From the NCBI GenBank assembly GCA_047495785.1, contig JBLDXI010000007.1:2790001-2854000 (forward strand): a stretch of 64,000 bases of DNA, written 5' to 3'. The notes below the pieces were generated by a model, which did not search any database, was not told the origin of the DNA, and saw nothing but the letters and a program-made list of their open reading frames with translations. Source of the stretch: Lepidodermella squamata. Lineage: Eukaryota > Gastrotricha. This document shows, in pieces, positions 44,142-54,600 of the stretch. The position numbers were made by a program, and so were the translations under genes. Numbering within the stretch: position 1 is the first letter of the stretch; each line of letters begins with the position of its first letter.

Positions 44142-45681
44142 ATGCTCCCAATTGCCACTTATGTTTTTATCAGCTCGCTATTGAGCGGTGAGTGATCGGC
44201 TTCGATGCCTCTGCTCATTCTGAATTTAAAATTGTTCGCTCACAGGTGTTGGTGCCCTTCTCTGTCATTGCAACTACTGCGTTCAGTATCAACCTGATAG
44301 TCCGTTGGCTCAGAATAATTCTTGTTCCGTGTCTTCCTCTGGATTCTGTTATTCGTCGGTTTCACCGGGACCAAATCAGCCAATTGTGAAGCATGGATGT
44401 ATGGACATTGACACGAAGATTGCGGATCTACAATGCCGCGCTAATTTCGAGGCAGTTCGCAGCGATGTCAAAATAGTTTGTTGTCGTGAATCAGACTTTT
44501 GTAACACAGCGACACTGTTGGTATCTGGAGAAGCAATCATAAACCTGGAGAGACATTCTTCGCCATTGCCTTTTCCTGTGGCGGCTGTTATTTGCATTGT
44601 CTCAGCATTAGCATTGCTAGGAGTTGCCTTTGTTCTATCGTGTTACTGTTATCGAATTCGTCATGGAAAGCGATTTTTCTCCCTGAAGACTGCTGAATCG
44701 ACATCATGCAGCACTCCTGTCACGTTTTCGACGCTGGATGACCCCGAGGCAACAATCAACTCTTCGTATTCTTCTAATGTCAAGAAACTTACTACCATCG
44801 ATGTCAAGCTTGACTTTGGTGCTATTCTGAATTCTTCCGAGAGTAAAATGTCTTTTCGCGGCACTTGGTCAGGGGAAGATGTTTATGCCAAATTATACCG
44901 CCATCATCATGAATGGTTCCGAGAAAAATGTCTGTACGAAGAGTTTCCTCTTCAATTCAGTCAAGTAGTGACCTACATTATGGCCGATGAGCTTCCGCGT
45001 GACGCACCTTTAGGTATTAAATTCAACATTACGTCCGATTCGCCAGTTTATTACACTGTTACTGAGTACTATCAACGCGGCTCTCTGTTTGATTTGCTCA
45101 AATCTGATTCGCCTGTGGACGAGGACTTTGCATTAACGCTGATTTTATCGGTTACGTCAGCATTGTCTTACCTACATCAACCAATCAAAGGTTCAAACTG
45201 CTTTAAACCATCGATTGCTCACTGTAATCTAAAATCGACAAAATTTTTATTGAAAAGCGATGGGAAATCGCTTTGCCTTGGTGATTTCTCGTGTGCTCGT
45301 GAGATCTTGGATGCAGAAAGCATGATTTTAACCCAAGTTACTACACCTCGTTACTCTGCGCCTGAACTTCTCGCAAATATCGGAAAGTATATGCACGTGG
45401 CTGATTTGTTACCGGCTGATATGTACAGTTTGTCGCTTATTGTTTGGGAAATACTGACGAGGATTGACTCTGGCCACAAGTTACCGTTTGACTTCGTACA
45501 GGGAGATCCCGATGCAACGACTATGATAGAAATTCATCGACATAATACTGACTTGGCAATAGATTGGACCCGGTTTAATCGTTTAGCCAAATTGCAAATG
45601 ATGTTAACCGATTGTTTTGCTCGCGATCCGCGGTATCGACCATCCGCGCTTCAACTAAAGAAGTTTCTCGCCTCTCTTTGA
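44142..45681 (+). CDS. TGF-beta/BMP type I-like receptor with a degenerate kinase (pseudokinase)
   Basis: CDS is join(44142..44187,44246..45681), 493 residues. Residues 1-19 are a signal peptide (MLPIATYVFISSLLSGVGA). The ectodomain has the three-finger cysteine pattern CHCNYC, NNSCSVSSSGFCY, KHGCMD, CCRESDFCN. The membrane segment is at about 125-148. No GS box (TTSGSGSG) is seen before the kinase-like domain. That domain keeps the VAIK-type lysine (K231) and APE (387-389), but the glycine-rich loop is missing, HRD is HCN (341-343) and DFG is DFS (362-364). The order RGTWSGEDVYAKLY, HEWFREKCLYEE, GSLFDLL and IAHCNLKSTKFLL follows type I receptors. It should bind ligand or partner receptors but probably cannot phosphorylate SMADs, so a decoy or scaffold role is likely. 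A second start at 44138 is out of frame. Confidence 0.87.
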
Positions 45682-45953
45682 TCCTCATTTGTTGTTGTTT
45701 CGTTCCGGTATATTTGCATCGAATGCTTGCTCATTACAGGGTAATCGCGAGAGCTCTTACTGAGCGATTTTCGCTCCATGTGCAATGTTTACTCGATATT
45801 TACTTCTTTCGACTGCTTCTGGTCACGGTTTCGACTCGGACAATAGCCAATTTTATTGACGGTTGTTATACTGCTGGTTTCTTATTGTCGACTCTTACTA
45901 AAAGCGTTTTCTTAATTTCGCGTTAATTTTTTGTAGGGTCTTATTTCATTTTG

Positions 45954-48900
45954 ATGATGAAGAAAAATTCATTGTATTTCTCAGTTTTCAATGATGGTGA
46001 GTTGCGATTATCTTTTATAATTAATCAAAATTATATTCATTTTTATATTTTCAGACCCAGACACGAGAAAAAATTGTGCTAGGCTTTGTTATGCAATGGA
46101 CCATGATGACCCAGACACAGCTCGCCGACTTCTGTCTCACACACCTGAATTGACCCTCCTAAAATACGGCGCGGATAAACAAGTACCTCTCGAGAGAATG
46201 ATCATTCAAGGCAAAATGGAGTATTGCGAAATGCTGGTTCAATTCGGCGCTGACGTTACTTACGTTGACGAATTCTCCGGAGATTCATTGTTGCATCACG
46301 CTGCTCGTCAGACAAAGCCTGAAATTTTGCAATTTTTAATCGGCCAAGGCGCGCCTTTAGACTTTCAAAACACCGATGGCATTACGCCGTTGATGGAATG
46401 CGTTGAAAATGTGAGTTGAATTTTTAAGGAAGATCAATATATTTTACCTTGATTTTTTAGGTTGATTTAGAGGGCTGTGTTATGCTGCTGAGTGCTGGCG
46501 CCGATACTTCAACCAGGCGATCTAGAACTGGGTTCAATGCCGTGCACCTGGCCGTTTCGCAGTGTAGTGCAATGCAAGAAACGCTCGATTATCGCCACCT
46601 GGCTCTGATTCGCAACCTTATCACGTTCACCGCACAACAGGACAAACAATTGCTCGACAACGTTGCGGCAGACCGTGATACGCCGCTGCTAACCGCCATT
46701 CGCAACGGAAATTACACAGTCGCTAAATGGCTGTTAGAAAGTGGCGCTTCGCCAAATATCAGCGATAAACACAGTTACTCACCTATGAAGCTTTTGCTTC
46801 ATTACTACCACGATTTTGTCAAATCGAACCGAGTTACTAAGGATAAAGATGAGGAAGAGGTGAAGGTCGAAAAAATCGGCGATTTCACCCTAGCCACAGC
46901 CGATGAGGTTGCTTATTTGATGATCGAAAGCGGCGCTGATTTGGCGTTAGCGAATAATCGCGGTGAAACTGCGCTGCATTTAGCTATTCAAAATAATTTG
47001 ACTGAAATTGCGTCGAAAATCGCGTCTCGAGTTCGAGGAGTCGCGTCTGTCCTACGCCAGTTGAATCACAACGGCCATTCAGTTCTCCACATGCTAGCTC
47101 GTGGCATGCATGAGCAGAAATACACGCTGGAGGTGATGGCGAAATTGCTGGACGGCCATGTTCCGCCGGAAGTTGTTGATGTTCGAGCGAAAGATGACTC
47201 GACAGCCATGTTTGCGGCGATTTTGAACAAAAAATTGGATGTTGCGCGGTATTTGATTGAAAAAGGAGCGGATCTGAAATGCGTTTGCAACGGAGAGACG
47301 ATTCTACACGCCGCTTGCCGTAGCAAGAAAATCGAATCCGTCATTTTTGCTATCGAAAAAGGTGAAACAATGAGTCAAATCAAATTTTAAATAAATTTCA
47401 GAGATTTTTAAATTAAATTAAATTTTAAATGCATATTTTTTATTTTGAAATTTTATTTAAATTTGGTTGGAAGGGGAGCAAATTATCCAATTAGGAGCCA
47501 TGTGATCGAAGTAAATGTTTTTATAAAAAGCTGAAATTAAATAAATTTTGTCGTTTTGAGCTAAAAAATATTTAAATTTTACCGTTTTTCGGTAAATTTT
47601 TATTTAATATTTAAGATTCGATAATTTTTGAGCCAGATCGGCGTCAAATTTATCAAAATGTATTTAAATTTCCTGTTTGACCTCATTTATGACAATTTAT
47701 TGTCAACTTTTAATAAAATTTGGCTGAAAACGACAAAATCTGGCAAAAATCAAATAAAATCTATGTCCTGCCCCGAGCAGGACATAGATTTTATTTGATT
47801 TTTGGCGAAATTCCTTAAAATTAATATATTTTTGCCCAAAATCGATTACGCAACAGGGCTACAAACATCGCCAATTCCTGTCCAGAGACTTTCTCCTTCG
47901 AACTGCGCTACGTTTGAGCAGGCACTTGTGATGTTCGTCTTCATATCAAGTTTATTGAAGTCGAGCTTGATTTTTATCAATTTCGTCAAAATTTCATCGA
48001 AAATTTCGACTAGTTGACCCCGACGAACAAAGCCTACTGCACTACCCTTAAAAGCGCTAGATAAGTGGGAAAAACTATGTGAGCCTTCTTTCTCTTGAGG
48101 TAGCCAGTTTTCATCAACACGCTCGTTTCGCGATGTTGCAATATTATGAAGCACGCAACGGGCACACAGAATACATGTGTAACGGAGTCGAAATTTGTTG
48201 TCATCATCGCGAATGACTCTGAAGCAACCTTTGAGTATACCAAAAAGACATTCGATGACAATTCGAACGTGGCCTGGGATCGACGCTGAACTTCGCTCAA
48301 AGGATCACTCAGATGCGTTATGAGGGACACCAAACATGGATTCCCGGAGTCGCATGAGGTTCATACCAAGATATCGAATTACAATTTTAATTTCTTGTGT
48401 AATTCTTGCCCCTTTCTCTCTTGCCCTTCTTCTCTTTATTATCATTCTGTTTCCCATCGCGAACCGATCAACCGATCAACGCGAAGCGAAAATTGAGACT
48501 ACGATTATAGTTTCAAGTTCTAGAGCACGAAATAAGGCTATAACTTGGACAACCTTGAAATTGAATTTTTTTCGAAATGTTGAATAAGAAGGCTGAAAAA
48601 TTCAAGTTTCGTCAAGGAACTTGAAGTCGCCTTCATTTTTCAATATTGAGAATGAAATTAAGAATGACACCTGACACCTACATCTGTGTTTCGCAATATT
48701 TTCACTTGTTACGCAACAGCAATAATTTTCAGGTTTTCTCAAAATCAGATAAATTTAATAAAAATTGGGGCAAATTTCCTTTCGATCACACCCGGAAAAA
48801 TATTAATTTAATAAATTTACTGAGAATAAGATTTCATAAAAACATTCTTTTCGATCACATGGCTCTAGGTGATGGGAATTTATTGATGGCGTTGGTGAAA

Positions 48901-50876
48901 TTAAAAGTGAAATTAAAAAATTGAAACGATATTAAGCTGGATTTTTCATTCTCATCTTTTTCTGGTGAATTTATGGCTATTTATTTCTAATTTTAGGTAT
49001 CGAAATCAACGCTATAAATCGTGACACCATGTCGGCAACTCACGTAGCCGCGGTTAATTGCCCCCGAGCCGTAATGACCGCATTAATTGAAGCCGGTGCC
49101 GATGTTAATCTGCCGACTAAGCCCGACGGCTATTCGCCTTTTTACATGGCCGTCCGCCATGGTCAACACGAAGTCGTTGAGGCTATGCTGCCACGTGCCA
49201 AACTCGACCAGTTGACAGCTTACGGCGAAACGGCGATGACTGAGGCGGCTCGGCACGGTAACATACCGGTGATTTCATCGTTAATCGCCGCTTGTTCGAA
49301 TGAGAGAACCGCCGATGGCCGGCGATTGATTGATCTGTACGCGTCTCGTGGAAAGCCGCCGTTAGTCGCGGCCGCCGATCGTGGTCAGCGGCAAGTTGTT
49401 GATTTGTTGCTGCGAAATGGTGCTAATCCTAATCTGGTGATTCTCGACGGAACCACGGCGCTGTACGCGGCGATTGCGCAAGGTCAAATAGCCACGGCGC
49501 GGATGTTGTTCGCGTGGGGAGCGGATTTGAAGGCGGTGTACAAGTGTGGCCCGCGGCTTTGTTGCTTCAGCTATGTTGATCCGCATCCTCACCTCGAGAT
49601 GAGTGCCTTCTTCTATGCTGCAAAATTCCAGAATTTGAATGTAAGTTGGAATCAAAATCTTGCTGTTGAAAGGAAAATTGAGTAAAACTGGTATAAACAA
49701 TTGGCAAAAAAATCCAAAAATTGTATCGTTTATCGAGGAGAAAAGCGATACATTGGATTAATGAGTCATCAATACCCTCAGTACCAGTGAACCTGGCAAT
49801 TATTGAACTGAGGTCTGCAGCTTTCATTTTCGCACTCTATGTTGGCGTTCCGTGACTGAAGTGTCACCCAGTTTAGTGCTGAATTTGGATTCAATTTTTT
49901 CATTTCTAAATTTGGAGCAATAATTTTTAAATTCGCCGCAAAATTGGTTAATTTAAGCGTTCCTAACAAAGCGGATACCTAGGCTTTAAGAGAGATTGTC
50001 CAGTGAACTAGTTCTTTGCTATTCACTCAATTTGCTCAATAAACACCGACATTTACCTACATCGATTCTGAGATATTAAGTACTAGGCTGAAATGATTTT
50101 ATTGCCGAGTTGAGTATTCATTCAAGGGTTTCTGTTTTTACTCCAGTCCTTCTCCCCCTCAGTGTTGCATTTTTGAAAGCGCGATTTAAATATTAATATC
50201 AAATTGATCAATCAAGCTCATAAATAATTCATTCACCGAGCTTCGCGGTTTTTCGCGATTTTTACTAGTTTTCCATATGCATATTCCTGCGGATTGTAAG
50301 TCATTATTTAATAGGTATAGGGGTATCTAGTGGTGAACCTTCGAATTGGCTGCTCTTTTTACTACATGTAGCAAATGCTTCCCTCTATATGCCTATATTA
50401 ATTTTACGGGTGGAAAAAGTTTCATTGACTATTGGTGAATTTTCAAAAAAGTCCACTCTTTCCTGTTTTTCTTTGAGATCGTTGTGTTGCTGGGTTTCAC
50501 CTTATTCCTATTTGAATTTCAGCTTGCGAAACTCTGCTCGAAATTCTATCAAGTTCCACCTGGAGCACTAGTCCGCGATATTCTCACTGTTTTCGCCGCC
50601 TCGCTGGAAGACGAAAACGAAGCCAACTGGTCGCCTGTTTTCATCGCTTCATTCATCGAATATTTGCAAGATTACTTAAGCAAACCTCCTCCTAGTCTTC
50701 AACACCAATGCCGCATGCGAATTCGATCGATTCTAGGCGCCCCTTTGCCGCTGAGACTTGCGTTTCTGAACGTTCCTATCGAAATCAAAGAGTATCTGCT
50801 GATGAAGCCTGAACTGACTGATGGTGCTTCGGACGACCCTAAAGTTCCGAATCCACCTCAATATCAAACGCCTTGA
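45954..50876 (+). CDS. Ankyrin-repeat and SOCS-box protein, cullin-5 ligase adaptor (five exons)
   Basis: CDS is join(45954..45996,46055..46410,46461..47361,48997..49640,50523..50876), 765 residues; all phases agree. Most of the protein is ankyrin repeats, for example GDSLLHHAARQTKPEILQFL, GETALHLAIQNNLTE, TAMFAAILNKKLDVARYLIE and PPLVAAADRGQRQVVDLLL, at least ten by eye. The C-terminus holds a SOCS box: SLQHQCRMRIRSIL fits the Elongin BC box, followed by LPLRLAFLNVPIEIKEYLL as the Cul5 region. ASB-type proteins use the ankyrins to choose substrates for ubiquitination by an Elongin BC-Cul5 ligase. An acceptor-like TTTTTTGTAG lies about 18 bp before the ATG. The 1.6-kb intron 3 has a Harbinger fragment and a perfect hairpin. 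I cannot assign it to a particular ASB subtype. Confidence 0.85.
47744..47804. repeat. Perfect 28-bp hairpin
   Basis: Left arm 47744-47771 and right arm 47777-47804 are exact reverse complements, separated by the 5-nt loop CCCGA. The stem ends CTATGTCCTGC/GCAGGACATAG. It lies directly beside the Harbinger-like fragment in an intron of the ankyrin/SOCS gene. Confidence 0.9.
47840..48345 (-). mobile_element. PIF/Harbinger-type DDE transposase fragment
   Basis: Read on the minus strand, the product has HVRIVIECLFGILKGCFRVI, then CARCVLHNIATSRNE. These match the C-terminal signature of DDE_4/Harbinger nucleases (RVVVERAFGRLKGRF, VACCVLHNI). A stop codon interrupts the frame just upstream (HNASE*SFERSS), and the N-terminal catalytic part is missing, so it is dead. 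Confidence 0.72.
49641..50522. other. Intron 4 of the ankyrin/SOCS gene, nothing else seen
   Basis: AT-rich intron, donor GTAAGT, acceptor GAATTTCAG, with no other feature. Confidence 0.5.
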
Positions 50877-51089
50877 GCAAATCGGGCTTTCATCGTAATC
50901 AAACAATGACTTTATTTATTAATATTATTTGATTTGCTGTGGTGCTATAAAATACTCTGGTTTGCTATCCAACGAAGAATCTCCGCTCATTTTTTATTAC
51001 TTGTGCCCTGTTTTTCACTTTGCGACGCTTTTATTATTGATTAAAACCAATTTTACAAGTTTGTCCGTGTGTTTTTGCTAGATTTTAAA

Positions 51090-51536
51090 ATGAGAACTCG
51101 CAAGCCTCGTGTTTTCGCCGAAGATTACAAGCCGAAAGATGCGGCGAAATTGTCAGCTTTGGCTGAAGAATTCAAGCCAGAAGCCTTGGAGACACGGTCA
51201 GTGATTTCGTCAAAATCGCTGAAGCAAGTCGCTGGTGTGAAGAAAAAATCCGAGAAATCCGCACTAAAACGGCTTGTTCGCCGCAATTTCATCGGAAAAC
51301 AGCAGCAGGAAATGCTGGCGAAACAGGGCAAGAAAGGCAAGAAACTAGCTCAACAGCTGGCTGGGCCGGCTAGTAATCAGCAGCTGAAAGAGTGGATCAA
51401 CGAGCAGCAGACTGGTAGTAAGGACAAAAGCTCAAAACGACCTGTTTCTAAGAAAATTCGCTCAGTTTTGCCGAAGAAACAGCGAGAAAAGTGCTTTCTA
51501 GATATGATGGCTGCCTTTCAACAACCTCATTTATAA
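51090..51536 (+). CDS. Small basic protein of unknown function, upstream of TAF1
   Basis: Single exon, 148 residues, starting at the ATG at 51090. The product is rich in Lys, Gln and Ala: MRTRKPRVFAEDYKPKDAAK, then FIGKQQQEMLAKQGKKGKKL and KKIRSVLPKKQREKCFLDMM. It is predicted to be helical and nuclear or nucleolar from charge alone. I recognise no domain. It begins 213 bp after the ankyrin/SOCS stop, and its stop is only 69 bp before the TAF1 ATG, with a T-rich acceptor (TATTTTTAG) between. This suggests a shared transcript resolved by trans-splicing. It could be an undetected N-terminal part of TAF1, but a stop codon and a different composition argue against that. Confidence 0.65.
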   Translation: MRTRKPRVFAEDYKPKDAAKLSALAEEFKPEALETRSVISSKSLKQVAGVKKKSEKSALKRLVRRNFIGKQQQEMLAKQGKKGKKLAQQLAGPASNQQLKEWINEQQTGSKDKSSKRPVSKKIRSVLPKKQREKCFLDMMAAFQQPHL

Positions 51537-51605
51537 TATTCAACCAATTATGAAAAATTTGTTGGGTCTGTTATTTTATTTTATCTATTATTTTTAGGAT
51601 TTTTA

Positions 51606-54600
51606 ATGGCTGAAAATCCTAATTTGGTCTATGAAGATTCGACTGACTATGACCACGAATTCGCTACCCCGGCCAAGCCTGATGTGATGGAAATTGGCGG
51701 GGCGTTGGTCAGTGGAGTTGCCGCCCCAGATGAAGCGACCAACGATTCGGAGGAGTTCTGCCTCGGCCCTCCTGAAAGACCCCTGGAACGGCTCTGTCCT
51801 GAGGCGTTGGTAAACGCTGACGTTCAGGAGTTTTTCCCGTCCTACGAGCCGCATCAAACTCTTCGTTTTTACGAGCTATTTAAACCAGCCCACCGACCGC
51901 CCCGGTACTGGGCGAGAAAACCGAAAAAACCGGCGAAAAACGCGGCGAATCAAGATGAGGCAAGTGTCTCTATCGCCCCGATTAATCTCACTGACGTTGC
52001 TGCTAAAACTGAAAATGATGAAGACCTGCTTATGAGATGCACTGAGGCTGAATTGTTGAAAATGAGGCAGGAAAAAATTCGTAAAGGCCTGCTAATCGAT
52101 CTAACTTCGCCGCATACTTTGCAATTATTCGGCGCTGGCGATTCGCATAAGGTGGACGAAAGTGCGAATCAAATCGCGCCGTGGCGTTACGGACCTGCTG
52201 CGTTATGGTACGATCGAATCGGCGTGCCTCCTGATGCGAAAACTGTCAATTACGGTTTTAAGCTGGATCCGGCGAAAAAGCATGAGAAAAAACAGCATGG
52301 TGAATTGGCTGATCCGCTGTTTCAGATTCCGGAGGATACTTTCAATATGGTCGCCCATTATCGATGGGAAGATGATATCATCTGGACCCCAGAACAAGCT
52401 AAAGAAATTGAAACAAGGTCAGTAAAAAGAAAACATATTTGGTGTCTTTGGTTCAACGGAAAAAATTATTTCCGGCCCAGTGATTTTTGCGAAAATATTT
52501 TTAATCGTCAACAAAAATAACAAAAATCACGATTCGGATCAATTTTTTGAATTTTGGAACATTTTCGTTTTGATTTTTTTAGGAATTTTGAAATTGCTTT
52601 CCGCAAAAGATAATTTGAAATGTTGTGATTTTAAAGGTATGAGAGTGACAAATCTCGACTTGCTCGGGCTGGTTGGGTTCCTCATGGCGAGGTCCGAACA
52701 ATGGCTCAATTCTACGCGAAGTATAAGGACTCGCTACCCGGAATAAATACCGGTGCGTTACTCGACCTACTCAACCCAAAACAGCCGCAAGATCCGACTG
52801 CGCCGAAGCCGCGCCTAATCTACCCAATTTTCCCGCCCGAATCAGCCGATCTGATCTCCGGGAAGTGGGAGGATAAAATCATCTGGGATGCGGAGCATAT
52901 GCCGGAATTACCCGAGCCTGAATTGGTCCCGGCAGCGCCTGGGGATGATTTCGCAAATTTACAACTGCCGGAATCGGGCGAGTCCGGGGTGGAAGAGGAA
53001 GATGAGCCGGCTCCTGGTACAACCCCATCTAGCCCAATTAAAGGTAAACTATATTTTTAAGATGGATTCTTTAATTGAAATGAATTTTCTCAGGTCAAAA
53101 CCGTATGGCGAAAAAACGCAGCCGCCTGCTGTTGAAAACAGGCGTTCGAGGCTTGGGCGGTGCGTTTGACGATGTTGATATCGAAGGCTCAGCAAATCCA
53201 CTTTCCGGTGCTAAAAACATCTTCAACCTGTCAAATGACGAATTCTACGAAGGTCTTTCCGCGGCTTCTAAAGCTTTTGGGGGTCGGTCGATAGCCGTCG
53301 GCGTTTTGCAGCATTCAACTCCGGCTGTTGAATTGAGACCGCTATTCTTCCCAACGTGTCTTTCACTGACTAAATTACGCCAGTACCACAGACCCTGGCT
53401 GAAGAAATACCCGAATCAGCCGAATGATTTGAATAAAGCTATGTCAGTTTTGTCTCTGACCCAGAGAATCAAAGAACAAGCTGAATTGCGCGAGGCTGAG
53501 CGGCAAAAGTCGGGCGGCGGGCATGTCTTCTTCATGCGCCACGTGTCTGATCTAACGGCTCGTGACGGCGATATTGTCCTGGTCGAATATTCCGAGCAAT
53601 ACCCGCCTTTGATTTGTCAAAGTGGCATGGCATCAAAAATCATCAATTATTACAAAAGGGTGAGTAATAAAATCCATCCAAGCTTATTTAAAAAATTTCG
53701 AAATTTCTTTTTTGAAACGAAGTAAGCACCTATTTGTACGTAATCATGTGGTATATTTTAACTATTTGTAAATGATTTTTAAAATTGGAAATTCGGGTTG
53801 AGGTTAGGGTAGTCTCTCCCACTGAAAAACATTAATCGTTGCTTTTAACAATACTTTAATGCCCTTGGTGTTGAGCCGCGGGCACTTCAGAATAACCGTG
53901 GTGCAGTCTTCCGACGATTTCACAGGCTGAGGTGACGGGCGAATGACGTTGCGAAACCACAATAGACGAAGTCGTGGTCGTTTTTGAAACGATATCGCAA
54001 GATTTCGCAATGAGACGAAATAACTTCTGAATTAGAATATCCATCTTAACCCGTCTGATTAATTTAAACTCAAATCGATGGTTTTAGCCAAATTATTATC
54101 GATATCGCGTTTTACAAAGTTGGGGAAGTTGGGACTTTTGGCAAGTCGGTAAATCGGGTTTTTCCGAGCAGTCGATTGGGGAAAATCGATTTTCAGATTA
54201 CTTGGAGAATTAGCCACCACAGGCTATGTGCTCATTAGCGCAGTTGCTGCATTTTTATGGCATTCGAAATTAGAGATGCGTCGTTTAGAAAGGAAAGTAA
54301 GCGGCCGCCGGTTAACCCGGTTCGGTTTTCTCCGCTGCTCGGTTGTAACCGAACCGAAAAATCCGGTTTTCCGAAATCCTAGAATAAAAATCTTCACGTT
54401 ATAATCACAGACCTCTCATTTATCCTGAGAGGAGATCGCAACAACATGATAGCGTCCACTAGATTGGAAGACGTGCGATTTTTCAAAGGTGACAAGTCGA
54501 ATATAATCTAAGAAAACAATTGCTCGACGCATGTTGATGTTGTGGGAACGGCTAGAATTTTCAGGGCTGCGGAATAGTAGTCAGCCGTACAAGTGAATCA

